Source: Hemileia vastatrix (taxonomy: Eukaryota > Basidiomycota > Pucciniomycetes > Pucciniales > Zaghouaniaceae). Taken from it: a stretch of 64,000 nt of DNA. Below the pieces are notes generated by a model that had not been told where the DNA came from, made no database searches, and saw only the letters and a list, made by a program, of their open reading frames with translations. The stretch lies in assembly GCA_030280995.1 (NCBI GenBank), contig JASXTE010000002.1, forward strand, positions 34,184,683 through 34,248,682, written 5' to 3'. Of this stretch, positions 11,078-20,286 are shown one piece after another. Position 1 is the stretch's first letter, and every line of letters begins with the position of its first letter. Made by a program: the position numbers and the translations under genes.

Positions 11078-11225
11078 GAATCCACAATAATGTATTATCC
11101 CGCCTCTTATACCCCAATTTTCATTCCTAATTCCTGATCCCAAACTCATCACATCCATGATGGATTTTTAAGAAAGTCACATGACTTATAATTGCTGATT
11201 CCATCCTTAAGTCTTTCCTCACTCT

Positions 11226-12546
11226 ATGCTACTTAATTTTAGTGGCAAAAAATTAAAGTTTTTTTTCTATCTACACACCCCAACTGCACATTTGCTGGTG
11301 AATTCCCACTTCCCTCATCACATAAGCCTTCCACCAACAACTATGAAACACCTCTCTACTAGGCAGCTACTTCACTCAACTATGAATACTATCACTTTAC
11401 TTTTAGTTCTTTATTATAAATCCAACTCTGATTTGGAAGATGCTTTAGCCTACATGTCTTTTCTTTCCAAAAAGTGTTACATAAACCCAAGGGGGCCAAA
11501 TCTTCATCATGATCCCAGATATGATCTCCACTCCATTCTCAACATTCCTCAACTAAACTTCACTCAACTATTTTGAACTTCTCCTGATTCTTTCTTCAAA
11601 CTTTATCAACTCATCTCCAAACATCCTATCTTTCATAACAATTCTCAAAATAAACAGTGTGATCCTGCTATTCAACTTGCTGTTGCACTATGTTGCTATG
11701 GCTCAAATGGAAATGGTGCTGCTGTAAGATCTTTGGAAAATCTCTTTACCATAGGATATGAGAAGGTGATATTATACACCAAGCGCTGTATGATGTACAT
11801 CTTTTCCCATAGGTCTCAAACACTTTCTTTTCCAAAAACACAACAAGGACTTGAATCCTCTCAAGTAATGCAAGCTGAAGGTTTCCCTGTATGTGTAGGA
11901 TTTGTTGATGGTACAACTATACCTTTGATTAAAAAGACTGCTTATGATGGTAACCATTATTTTGATTTCAAAAAAGATTTATTCAAAATGTTCTCCAATT
12001 TCACATCTTTCATAAACTAGCTTTTTATCTTTTTTGTAGATACTCTATTGCTGTACAACTTGTTTGCAATTTCAAAAAAAAATATATTGCTTTTTGTAGT
12101 GGCTGCCCTGGCTCATGTCATGACTCTTCCCTCTTCCAAAGAATGAGGATTTCTCAAATTCCTGACTCATAATTTGACAAATCTCAGTACCTCCTTGCAG
12201 ACTCAGCATATGCAAGTGGAAAGTACATTATACCTGCTTTCCATTGGCAAATTTAGAAAATGACCCCAAAACCACCTTTAATTATCACCTTGCCCAATCA
12301 AGAGTAAAGATTAAAAATGCTATTGGGATTTTAAAGAGAAGATTTTCTAGTCTCCATGAACTCAGAATCCAATTTCAAAAAAAAATTGAAATAAAAACTG
12401 CAAATCATTGGATCATGACTTGTGTTACACTCCACAATATCCTTGCTAATTTAAAGGATGAGTGGAATTATCTTTATGAAGAAGAGGATCCTGAACTAGA
12501 ACTGGCTCTCTCCTCCCTTAAATCACAAAACATTCATTCAAATTGA
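11226..12546 (+). pseudogene. PIF/Harbinger DDE transposase, element 3
   Basis: Starts at ATG 11226 (MLLNFSGKKLKF). The order matches HARBI1-type DDE transposases: an N-terminal helical region, FVDGTTIPL with the first catalytic Asp (about 11900), YSIAVQLVCNF and GSCHDSS, LLADSAY with the second Asp (about 12200), and RVKIKNAIGILKRRF (about 12300-12345), where the catalytic Glu is Lys. It is broken by a stop at 11574, by loss of the intron donor after the FDFKK segment (near 11973; GATTT instead of GTTT) and by a frameshift near 12250. The enzyme would cut and rejoin the transposon ends; this copy cannot. Confidence 0.88.
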
Positions 12547-13079
12547 ATACACTCTGTCATTATGCCTATTACTCTTCAACATTTCTTGTCACCACCCTTT
12601 TAAATTATTTTTTTGTACTCATCCAATTTTCAACTTCCTTGTTTTTTCACTTGTGTTATTTTCATGTTCCATGTTTTATTCACTTGTGTTGGTTATTTAT
12701 TTTTTTCATAACTACAATTTTGAATTTTCTTTCAATTCTCTTTTCTGGATGTCTCATTTGTTTCATTTCATCAGCTCAAAATGAAATTTCATATTTTCTG
12801 CAATCGCATAATTTTTCACTGTTTCATTTTTTCATTCATCCCTCATATCCATTTCCTCCTCTCCTCAAACATCCCTCAAATATTTTCAATTCTTCTATTT
12901 CTCATCTCATCTCTCCAGGTAAGTCTTTTTTTTTCTTATTTTTGATTCTTTTACTTGCTAATAATTTATTTTTTCTCTTTTTTTTGTCATTTTTTTTTCT
13001 TTTTTTTTGTCCTGTAAGTGCTTTTTTTGGTTTTCAAGGTTAGACTAATTTTGTTTTTTTTGTTTTATCTTTTTTTTCA
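12547..13079. other. T-rich region after the transposase, probable leader of the next gene
   Basis: Pyrimidine-rich, with a splice-site-like CTCTCCAG|GTAAGTC near 12910-12925. The same sequence (reverse complement) occurs in element 2 near 36655 and in each 123-bp repeat at 16491-16930, so it is a conserved part of the family, plausibly the promoter or first exon region of the oxygenase gene. The 166-codon Phe-rich frame at 12543-13043 is a by-product of composition. Confidence 0.4.
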
Positions 13080-13720
13080 CCCTCCATCACCCCTCTTCCC
13101 CCCCCCTTCTCCCCTTTTTGGCCAACTCAAGTCTCCCCCTTTACCCCCTCCATCATCCCCCTTTCCCCCCTCCTATTCGGCCTTTATACCCCCCTTTCTC
13201 CCCTTCTTTACCATCTCAACTCCCCCCTATAATCCCTCCTTTCCCACCTCAACCCTGCCTTTACCCTGCCTTTACCCCCTCTTTGCCCGCCTCAAACCCC
13301 GCTTCACCCCCCTTTACCCCCTCCTTGGCCCCCTCAAGCCCCACCACACACCCCCCAGTACCTACTCATTGAATCATTACCGATTCAATAAGATGGGTGT
13401 AGGGTGTTTGTGCAGGGGTTTGAGGCAGGTTTGAGGGGGTAAAGGGGGGACTTGAGGGGGCCAAGGAGGGGGTAAAGGGGGGGCTGAGGTGGGCAAGGAG
13501 GTGTTAAAGGGGGGATAAAAAGAGGGTAAAAAGAGGGTAAAGGGATGGTAAAGGGGGACTAAAGGGGGGAGGTTGAGGCAGGTAAGGAGGGGTTAAAGGG
13601 GGAGTTTGAGTTGGACAAGGAGGGGTTAAAGGGGGGTTTGAGGCGGGCAAGGAAGGGTTAAAGGGGGGATTGAGGGGGTGAAGGGGGGAATTTTCGGGGG
13701 ACATTTTGAAGCAAGAGAAA
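13080..13720. repeat. Long C-rich/G-rich imperfect inverted repeat, element 3
   Basis: About 300 bp of almost pure pyrimidine, C-rich sequence (units like CCCCCTTTACCCCCTC) is followed, after a centre with the perfect stem ATTGAATC-ATTACC-GATTCAAT (about 13369-13390), by about 320 bp of the complementary G-rich purine sequence. The halves can pair as a very long imperfect hairpin, and the polypurine run could form triplex or G-quadruplex structures. Element 2 has its own version at 36050-36500, so the structure is conserved. Pro-rich open frames on both strands here are artefacts. Confidence 0.8.
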
Positions 13721-14389
13721 AAAGACTAATATCTGCTTTTTAATTTTTTTTTACAGAATTTTTTTTTCTTTTCCTTAGTTTCTGGACATTTCCCCCTGTT
13801 TCCAAAATAAATAAGGTAAATTATTTATTGTTTATTTGTGTTTGTTTTTGCAAATAATCAATTATTCTGAGATTTACTGAATTCAATTTTTTTTAAATTA
13901 TATTTTAATGACTTGGATTTATGGACATCAAGTGGTATTTTTAATAGCAGGTAAGTAATTTTATTTATTTATTTTTTATTTATTTTTTTTGCAATTAAAT
14001 TTACTGAATTTTTTTAAATTTTTTTTTGGTGAGTTTGTTTACTTTTTCAAGAACTTTATCTGGTATTTCAAAAACCATTAAGCATTTATTTTGATTTTAA
14101 TTTTTTTTGCAATTTATTTAACAATTTTATAATTTTTTTTTTTTAGAAATTTTTTTTTCTAGGATATTACCTGGTATTTCAATCAAAATTCAGGTTTTTA
14201 TTTTGAATTTTTATTTTTTTCAAAATTTTTTACTGATTTTTTTGCAATTCTTTTTTGTTTTTTTTTACCAAAATTTTTTTCTTTTCATTTATTTTACTGA
14301 AAATTTTTTATTGTTGATTTTTTTAATATATTTATTTTTAATTTTTTAATTTTTTTTGTTTTATAAATTTTTTTCCAGGACGTTACTAT
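13721..14389 (+). other. T-rich leader of the oxygenase-like gene with repeated exon-like cores
   Basis: Poly-T tracts alternate with short cores of the type GGACATCAAGTGGTATTTT (about 13925), AACTTTATCTGGTATTTCAA (about 14050), AGGATATTACCTGGTATTTC (about 14160) and CCAGGACGTTACTATGG (about 14375), spaced roughly 110-220 bp. The last includes an acceptor-like TTTTTTCCAG and the probable start codon. This looks like a multi-intron or degenerate tandem leader. No protein-coding signal. Confidence 0.35.
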
Positions 14390-15064
14390 GGAAAATTTAA
14401 CTCGCTCATCTTCATTATCATCAATTTCTTCTTAATCATCCTTATCCTCTCTTCCTTCTTTGTCTTCAAACCTTGAAAGCTCCAAGAATAACCATCAAAT
14501 ATATTCAAATTTATCTTCTTTCTCTTTACTTTCTTCTATCTCTTAAATGTCCTTCAATTCTATTACTTCAATATATTCAAATTCTTCTTTATCTTTACTT
14601 TCTTCTATCTCTTCAATGTCCTTCAATTCTATTCCTTCTCCCAATCAATCTGAGCTTTCCTTACCAAAAAATAAAAAGCGGAAAATCCTGGAACCAGCTA
14701 AAGAATCAAGAAATTCAAAGACAAAATTTTATCAAAATAGAAAATTGATTAGGATGAAGATATTTTAGCAAAAAATTCTTTGGACTTTTTGGACAATCTA
14801 AAATTTTATAAGACTTCAATATCAAATCTTAAGAATTTTTTTTTTACAAAAACATCAAAAACCTTACAGAAGGCGGTATAGATCTCATTGTTGCAGTGGT
14901 CAATAATGGATACAAACCTCAATTCATCTTAGAAGTTTATTCATTTAATGGGAAAAAGGATGAAGTTTTTTTCCAACTTTCTGATTTAATTTTTACTCTC
15001 TATCAAATGGCTTTGGTTTGACAACCCTTATAAAATAAAAATCTGATTTCTGGTTTCATGAAAG
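14390..15064 (+). pseudogene. TET/JBP-like 2OG-Fe(II) oxygenase, 5' part, element 3
   Basis: The reading starts MENLTRSSSLSSISS at about 14390, then a Ser-rich N-terminus with nonsense codons, a basic patch (PKNKKRKILEPAKESR) and a conserved block around 14868-15010 (YKPQFILEVYSFNGKKDEVF ... LYQMALV). The same block occurs in element 2 as FKPQFIYENHSFNGSKNEIF ... LYQIALV, so it is a genuine coding remnant. The frame resumes beyond the inserted chromovirus at 26950. Family assignment rests mainly on the 3' part. It carries stops and frameshifts and is interrupted by an 11.9-kb insertion. Confidence 0.6.
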
Positions 15065-15069
15065 GTTTT
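15065..15069. repeat. Target-site duplication of element D, left copy (GTTTT)
   Basis: GTTTT directly before the LTR start TGTCAG and again at 26950-26954 directly after the LTR end CCGACA. Five-base duplications are usual for Ty3/Gypsy integrase. Confidence 0.9.
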
Positions 15070-15289
15070 TGTCAGCCAGGCTATTCCAGGAGTCCAGTAA
15101 AAATGATATGTAACTTATAAAACCTGAAAGAGTGGGTAAGAATTGTATTTAATGAATATAAATTAATATTTTATTGCATAATAAAATTATATAAGTATTT
15201 TATTATATACAAGTGTTATATTAATTTATTGGTTATATAAATTTTTATATACAGTTAAATTGAACATAATAGGGGGTGTCAGTTCTGGC

Positions 15290-15318
15290 AAATCCGCACT
15301 TAAATTAAGTGCGGATTT
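15290..15318. repeat. Subterminal perfect palindrome, nested transposon
   Basis: AAATCCGCACTTAA-A-TTAAGTGCGGATTT: 14-bp arms around one A, placed as in element I (3841-3865) but with a different arm sequence. AAGTGCGGATTT half-sites recur at 17902-17957 near the other end. Confidence 0.85.
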
Positions 15319-15591
15319 CAAACCAAATCAGCACTTACAAATCAGCACTTAAATTTTGCAAAAAAGTCACTTATTTCAAAAAAGGGTGTCAGTTATGACC
15401 TCAAATCAGCACTTTTTTCCCGTTTTTTTTCACAACCACATTTTGGCCACAAAACATCCCTTCCTTTCTTACCCCATCCCTGTCACATGTGACACACTGA
15501 CCTTCCTCGCTACCTACCCATCAATCCTCGGCACACACCCCTTCCTGACATTTTCAATATTTTGACCAGGCATGTTTACATTCTTTTTTAG

Positions 15592-15822
15592 ATGAAGTTT
15601 GATCATATGCTAAGGAAAGATCAGCAAGCCTTAGATTTGGAAGAAAAAAAATTTGAGGTAGAGCAGATGGAAAGAGTAAATGACCGTCAATTTCAAAGAG
15701 AAATGGCTACTTGTGAATTGGAAAAACAAGAGAGTTTTAAAAAAAAAGATTTCATTATGGAATGTGTTAAAAATGGCCAATCTTATGAGGACATTAAAAA
15801 ATTACTTGACCTTTTCAATTGA
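15592..15822 (+). pseudogene. C-terminal coiled coil of a Myb/SANT-like accessory gene
   Basis: 76 codons, beginning MKFDHMLRKDQQALDLEEKK and ending IKKLLDLFN before a stop, matching the last exon of the sister genes (ECVK.NGQSYEDIKKL corresponds to ECVKANKSYEEIQFL at 33400-33500). Rich in Glu, Lys and Gln heptads. A preceding acceptor (TTTTTTAG near 15591) fits a last exon. The DNA-binding exon is missing, so this is a remnant. Confidence 0.65.
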
Positions 15823-16019
15823 TAAATTGTTTTTCTAGTTAATTTAATTTTGGTAATATTTTCTTATATGCTGACTTATAAAAGGAAAAGAATATAGTAC
15901 GTTATTTTTGACAAAAATTTGAATGTATAATAAAAATTTTCTATCTTTACTTTCTAGTCAATAAGTTTGCTTATCTAAATTTTTCTAAGTCATCAATTTC
16001 ACATGTCAGATTTAAAAAA

Positions 16020-16165
16020 TTGGCAATGCCCTCCCCTGCATTTTATTGAAACAAGGGGTGGGTACCACCAAATTTTTCTAAGTCATCAATTTCACATGTC
16101 AGATTTAAAAAATTGGCAATACCCTCCCCTGCATTTTATTGAAGTAAAGGGTGAAAGTCATCAAA
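16020..16165. repeat. TIR-like minisatellite, nested transposon
   Basis: Two direct copies (about 74 bp) of a unit containing CATGTCAGATTTAAAAAATT, GGCAAT.CCCTCCCCTGCA and TTTTATTGAA.; related to the repeat blocks at 28040-28330, 33655-34070 and 43950-44178. Confidence 0.75.
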
Positions 16166-16490
16166 ATACACTATAATTACATAAATTAATTAATATATAA
16201 ATAAGATATGTCAAGTATACTACTTTTAAAGTAATGACAATTCCTTAAGCCAAAATGCAGATCAAGTCTAGAAACTAGGTTCAATGCAAAGTATTTTTTG
16301 AAGCAACTTATTTAAATAATACTTTATTAAATTAAGTTGATCAATAAAGATTGATTGACAATATTGCAATTCTTAAATACAATAATTTTATTAAAAAATT
16401 TCAGATTACATATAAAAAAAATCAGTGACTTTTTCTATTACTTACAACTGTTTTTACAGAATTGAAAACTATGTTTCAGCTAATATTTTA

Positions 16491-16930
16491 TGGAAGTGAA
16501 CTCTGTTCTTCGCCCGAAGAACAGAGTTCATCCTCCTATTTTCACACTCTGTTTAAAAAGAATAAAATGACTTACCTGGAGAGATGAGTTTAGAAAAAAG
16601 AAATATAAGTGAATGGAAGTGAACTCTGTTCTTCGCCCGAAGAACAGAGTTCATCCTCCTATTTTCACACTCTGTTTAAAAAGAATAAAATGACTTACCT
16701 GGAGAGATGAGTTGAGAAAAAAGAACTATAAGTGAATGGAAGTGAACTCTGTTCTTCGCCCGAAGAACAGAGTTCATCCTCCTATTTTCACACTCTGTTT
16801 AAAAAGAATAAAATGACTTACCTGGAGAGATGAGTTGAGAAAAAAGAAATATAAGTGAATGGAAGTGAACTCTGTTCTTCGCCCGAAGAACAGAGTTCAT
16901 CCTCCTATTTTCACACTCTGTTTAAAAAGA
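16491..16930. repeat. Four tandem 123-bp units, each with a 32-nt palindrome
   Basis: Palindromes at 16498-16529, 16621-16652, 16744-16775 and 16867-16898: GAACTCTGTTCTTCG-CC-CGAAGAACAGAGTTC, 15-bp perfect arms. Units are nearly identical, so amplification is recent. Each full unit also contains ACTTACCTGGAGAGATGAG, the reverse complement of the splice-donor-like sequence at about 12910-12925 in element 3. The last unit breaks off into the G-rich arm. Confidence 0.92.
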
Positions 16931-17200
16931 GGGAGTTTTGAGGGGGATAGGAGGGGGGTTTGGAGGGGGGGGTTTGGAGGGGGGGTTTGGAGGGGGGGTT
17001 AGAGGCGGGTTTGGTGGGGATTTGGAGGGAGGATTTGGGGGATTTGGTGGGGGGTGGAGTGGAATGAGGGGAAGATATGAGGAGACCAAGAAGGGGGAGA
17101 AAGGGAGAGATGAGACCAAAGAGGGAGAAAAGGGAGGTTAGAGTGAGCCAAGGAGGGGTGAATGAGGCAGCCAAAGGGGGGAAAAGGGGGATGATTCCAA
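16931..17200. repeat. G-rich arm, remnant of the C/G-rich hairpin
   Basis: Purine-rich sequence of GGAGGGGGG type, equivalent to one half of the inverted repeats of elements 3 and 2; the C-rich half is missing. Open frames with Gly-rich or Pro-rich products here are artefacts. Confidence 0.7.
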
Positions 17201-17668
17201 GGAGTTGATGGCAGTGATACATCGTTTGGTATAAGTGTTAACTGAACCATACCCTAAATCAAAGACATTTTCTAAACGTTTCAAAGCGGCTCCATTACCA
17301 TTTGAACCCAAACGGCATAGTGTGATGGCCAATTGAATTGAAGGATGTCGTTGTTCTTTTTGAGAATTATTGTGAAATATGGGATGATCCTGAATAAGCT
17401 CAAGCAATTTAAGGAAAAATTCCTGAGAAGTCCTGAACAGCTGTCTAAAACTGGGTGTAGATAGGTTAAGAAGTGTTTGGATGGTGTACTTGGGGGTATG
17501 AAGTACTTGAGGCTTTCTGGGAAGAAGGTAACGTTTCCTGGCCATTTTTGATAAAACGACAAAATCTTCTTCTAGATCAGAATCGGAATCAGAGTCCAAG
17601 AGCAGTTCAAGTGCCATGAAAGTCATTGCTTTATGTAATTTATCACGATTTGAAAGTGAGGAAGGCAT
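17138..17668 (-). pseudogene. PIF/Harbinger transposase, N-terminal part, nested transposon
   Basis: 176 codons from ATG 17668 (MPSSLSNRDKLHKAM), with an acidic Asp/Ser stretch and a helical region that aligns with the N-terminal half of the element 2 and 3 transposases (HPIFHNNSQKEQRHPSIQLA, then NGAALKRLENVFDLGYG). The product ends in sequence encoded by the G-rich arm, before any catalytic Asp. Diverged from the elements 1-3 transposases, consistent with its own TIR subfamily. Confidence 0.75.
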
Positions 17669-18917
17669 GACTCTTATATGATATGATATGAAGATGTAAG
17701 TGATGTACGATGTTTTGAGTTATGAAGTGTTATTCTGCGGAGTGCTGCGTATGAATGGGATGATGCTGACAAATCAGTGAAATGGGACTTGATGGTGAAA
17801 TCAGAACTTTTGGTTGAGAAAGTGCGGATTTGAGTGAAATAAGTGACTTATTTCATTTTGAAATCCACCAGTATTGGGGCTAGTGTGTTTTGGAAATCTG
17901 CACTTATTTAAGTGCGGATTTGGTCAAATTTAAGTGCGGATTTGTAAGTGCGGATTTGCCAGAACTGACACCCCCTAATATAATATATTCTACAAATAAT
18001 GGCGCATTTTTATGTATTTAATAATTATAAATTTATATTTAATTAATTGAAAAACATATATTATAATTATAAGTGTAAAATTGACTTATAATATATTTAA
18101 ATTAATTATTTAAATTTATATATTAAATAACACCTTTCATATAATACTAAACAATAATTAATGACGCTTCTTTTGACCCTTAATTGTGTCAGGAAAAACC
18201 AATTAATTAATTTATACTAAATTGAGATTAATTACATGTTTTGTTGTGTCAAAGTATTTTTTTTGTTTCACTTAAAATATCCTTAAATCAGACTGTACCA
18301 TCTGTTTGGAATTATTTTTCTCATAGTCCCTAAGTTCCAATCTTGTTTAGTTATTCTCTATTTTTACTTACTGATTTAGGAATTAATGGCGGGAAAATTG
18401 GACTCTTAATTGGAGTTTTAATTATTTGTTTCATGTTTTTCTCTACATTGTTATGCTTCATATACTCTTTGATATATTTGTTTTATTCTATTCTAACTAT
18501 TGTATTTACAAACATAGTGGCGCTTCAGAGGACCCATTGCCTATAAAAGGGCCTTGGATAATCCCCTGTAGCAGCATCACTTATTATACACTCCATAAAT
18601 TAAATACTATTTTACTACATTTATATTTTTTTATTAGTAATACAATTCTAATTAAAATTCTATATAACAATTTAAAGGTTGCTTTAAGTCTGATAGTAAT
18701 TAAAAGTGTTTGCCGCGCAGAACCCTTACATTAAATAGTACTATTATTAATAAATCCTAAGTTTTTGTCATCTCTCAAAGTTGCTCACCGTTGTTTTCCT
18801 TTTAAATAAATTAAATATTTTATTATAATTTATTTCCTTTATTTTTTCCCTTGTCCTCCTCCTTCTCTCCTCCTTCTCTCCTCTTTTCCTTACCATCTTC
18901 TAGACAACTGACCGACA

Positions 18918-19604
18918 ACTGGGGACCTTTCCAAACGACGACGACAATCGAGCCTGGCGACAAATGACAAAACGCACGGACCACCTAGCAAAAACAAAAC
19001 TTTTGCCGCGACTGTGTTTTGAACTTGGGTTCGATTTCTTAGGTTTATAATATATTAATTCTTATATTATTTTGAAGTGATTTTTTGATCACTATAGTAA
19101 GTTCACCTTTGCACCTCTCACTCATATTACCATATTTTTACTGCAATAACAGTGATTGTGGCTTAATTGCTGATTCACTGAGTGTAAGTGTTCAATTATT
19201 AAATATTTTTTTTCCTAGTTGACCATTATAGAGTGTTAAATCCTCTTAGTCCTAGAAGAATTAACATTTTTTATTAATACAAATTGAATTATTAATTTAA
19301 TTTTATTATTATTATTAATTATTGTTAATTTTGGTTGACTTAAAAGTACATTGTGCTTAGTCCCAAATATATTGCCATATTTAATATTGGTAATCAATTG
19401 GTTGAATTAACTTGATTTTTATTCCCAATTTAACCTTGCAATCCATTTTTTTTAAATTAATTTTTTATAATTATTACTTTATATTGAAAATTTTTTTTTC
19501 TATAATTTAATTAATAAAATTTTTTTTATTATTTGGAGCAATTATTGACTAACTTTTATTATTTTTTTAAAAAATAAGAAGTAAATTAAAATCTTCCCAC
19601 TAGT
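18918..19604 (+). other. Leader of element D
   Basis: After the LTR the sequence reads ACTGGGGACCTTTCC, the position of a primer-binding site; I cannot match it to a tRNA. The remaining leader is AT-rich with no gene. Confidence 0.5.
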
Positions 19605-20286
19605 ATGTCCAACAATTTGGCAGAAAAAATGGATAACATGCAAGTGGATGAAATAGAAATTGACTATGATGCTGACACTGTAAGTTCTTCTAAAGTTGGT
19701 CATAAAAAATCTTATGCTAACACAAAGAATTCACATACTGCAGGATGTGGAAATGACAGGAAATGCAAACAAACCAAACCCCCTTCCCCCAGTACCACAG
19801 AAGGAAGTAAAGCCTCTAGTGCCTCAAGAAGGTCTTCCAAAAGGCTTCAAAATAAAAAAGCTTCCTCTTCCACAACAAATCAGCAACCTATCCAGTCATA
19901 TAAAAGAGTTGAAGACAGAAAATATGACGTACAAAGCAAAGGTAGACACCTTGTGGGATCAGGTCCAAGAACTCAGGAACCAGATTCAGGCCCAGGCCCC
20001 TCCTCAGTTGCCCCCCAATCAGCCTCAGTTTCAGGCTCAACCTTCACAGCCACCCAGCTCAACCATCCAAAATCCAAATACTATGGAAGTAGAGCAATGG
20101 AAATGGGATTATCTAATGAGTCACTACCAACAGAATGTGCAACACCCTCCTCATCATCAGCCTGGCCCATCCAGAACACCCAATTTCCATCCACCTCCTC
20201 ATCCCTACCAACAAGGCAGGAGAAAGAAGGCCCAAGCACAATCCCAAACCCAGTACCAGGGGAAGTTTCCTCCACTGCCATGGTAA
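19605..20286 (+). CDS. Putative spliced ORF0 of element D (exons 19605-19679 and 19744-20286)
   Basis: The segment 19680-19743 has all marks of a fungal intron: GTAAGT donor, CTAAC branch site at 19717-19721, CAG acceptor at 19741-19743, 64 nt. Removing it joins 25 codons (MSNNLAEKMDNMQ...) to a second frame open to the TAA at 20284, about 205 residues. In that frame the sequence is strongly protein-like: a Pro-rich start (PNPLPPVPQKEVKPLVPQEG), a coiled coil (ELKTENMTYKAKVDTLWDQV, then QELRNQIQAQ), a Pro/Gln-rich tail and a basic end. The unspliced frame over the same bases looks like low-complexity out-of-frame text. The stop overlaps the ATG at 20280 (ATGGTAA). Function unknown; splicing is inference. 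Confidence 0.55.

Larger units (their letters stand above)
15271..17976 (-). mobile_element. Internally deleted PIF/Harbinger-like transposon nested in the D LTR
   Basis: Ends AGGGGGTGTCAGTTCTGGCAA and its inverse, with AAT at 15268-15270 and 17977-17979. The empty site in the other LTR (ACATAATATAATATATTC near 26006) proves the insertion and the 3-bp duplication. Inside: the coiled-coil tail of a Myb-like gene (plus), one block of TIR-like repeats, four 123-bp repeats, one G-rich arm, and the first part of a transposase (minus). The oxygenase gene and the catalytic half of the transposase are missing, so it is non-autonomous. Same family as the fragment at 2968-3304. Confidence 0.9.
15070..18917 (+). 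repeat. 5' LTR of element D, interrupted
   Basis: Two pieces, 15070-15270 and 17977-18917, join to match the uninterrupted 3' LTR (25811-26949). Starts TGTCAGCC, ends CCGACA. A TATA-like CCTATAAAAGG lies at about 18540, followed by CAGCATCACT, so transcription plausibly starts near 18570 (inference). Short hydrophobic open frames in the LTR (18343-18546) are not credible genes. Confidence 0.92.

Noticed and set aside
12543..13043. 166-codon Phe-rich open frame after the transposase
   Set aside because: T-rich composition gives Phe/Leu/Ser strings; overlaps a likely leader with splice sites; nothing similar is kept in element 2.
13018..13704. Pro/Ser-rich open frames on both strands
   Set aside because: They follow from the C-rich and G-rich composition of the hairpin; no Met context, no conservation with the element 2 hairpin (36247-36501) at protein level.
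18343..18546. Short hydrophobic open frame in the D LTR (also 26254-26577 in the other LTR)
   Set aside because: It lies in AT-rich LTR sequence, is repeated only because LTRs are, has no recognisable domain and includes the presumed promoter region.
20081..20281. Minus-strand open frame opposite Gag/ORF0
   Set aside because: Shadow of the GC-richer ORF0 exon; no start context or domain.
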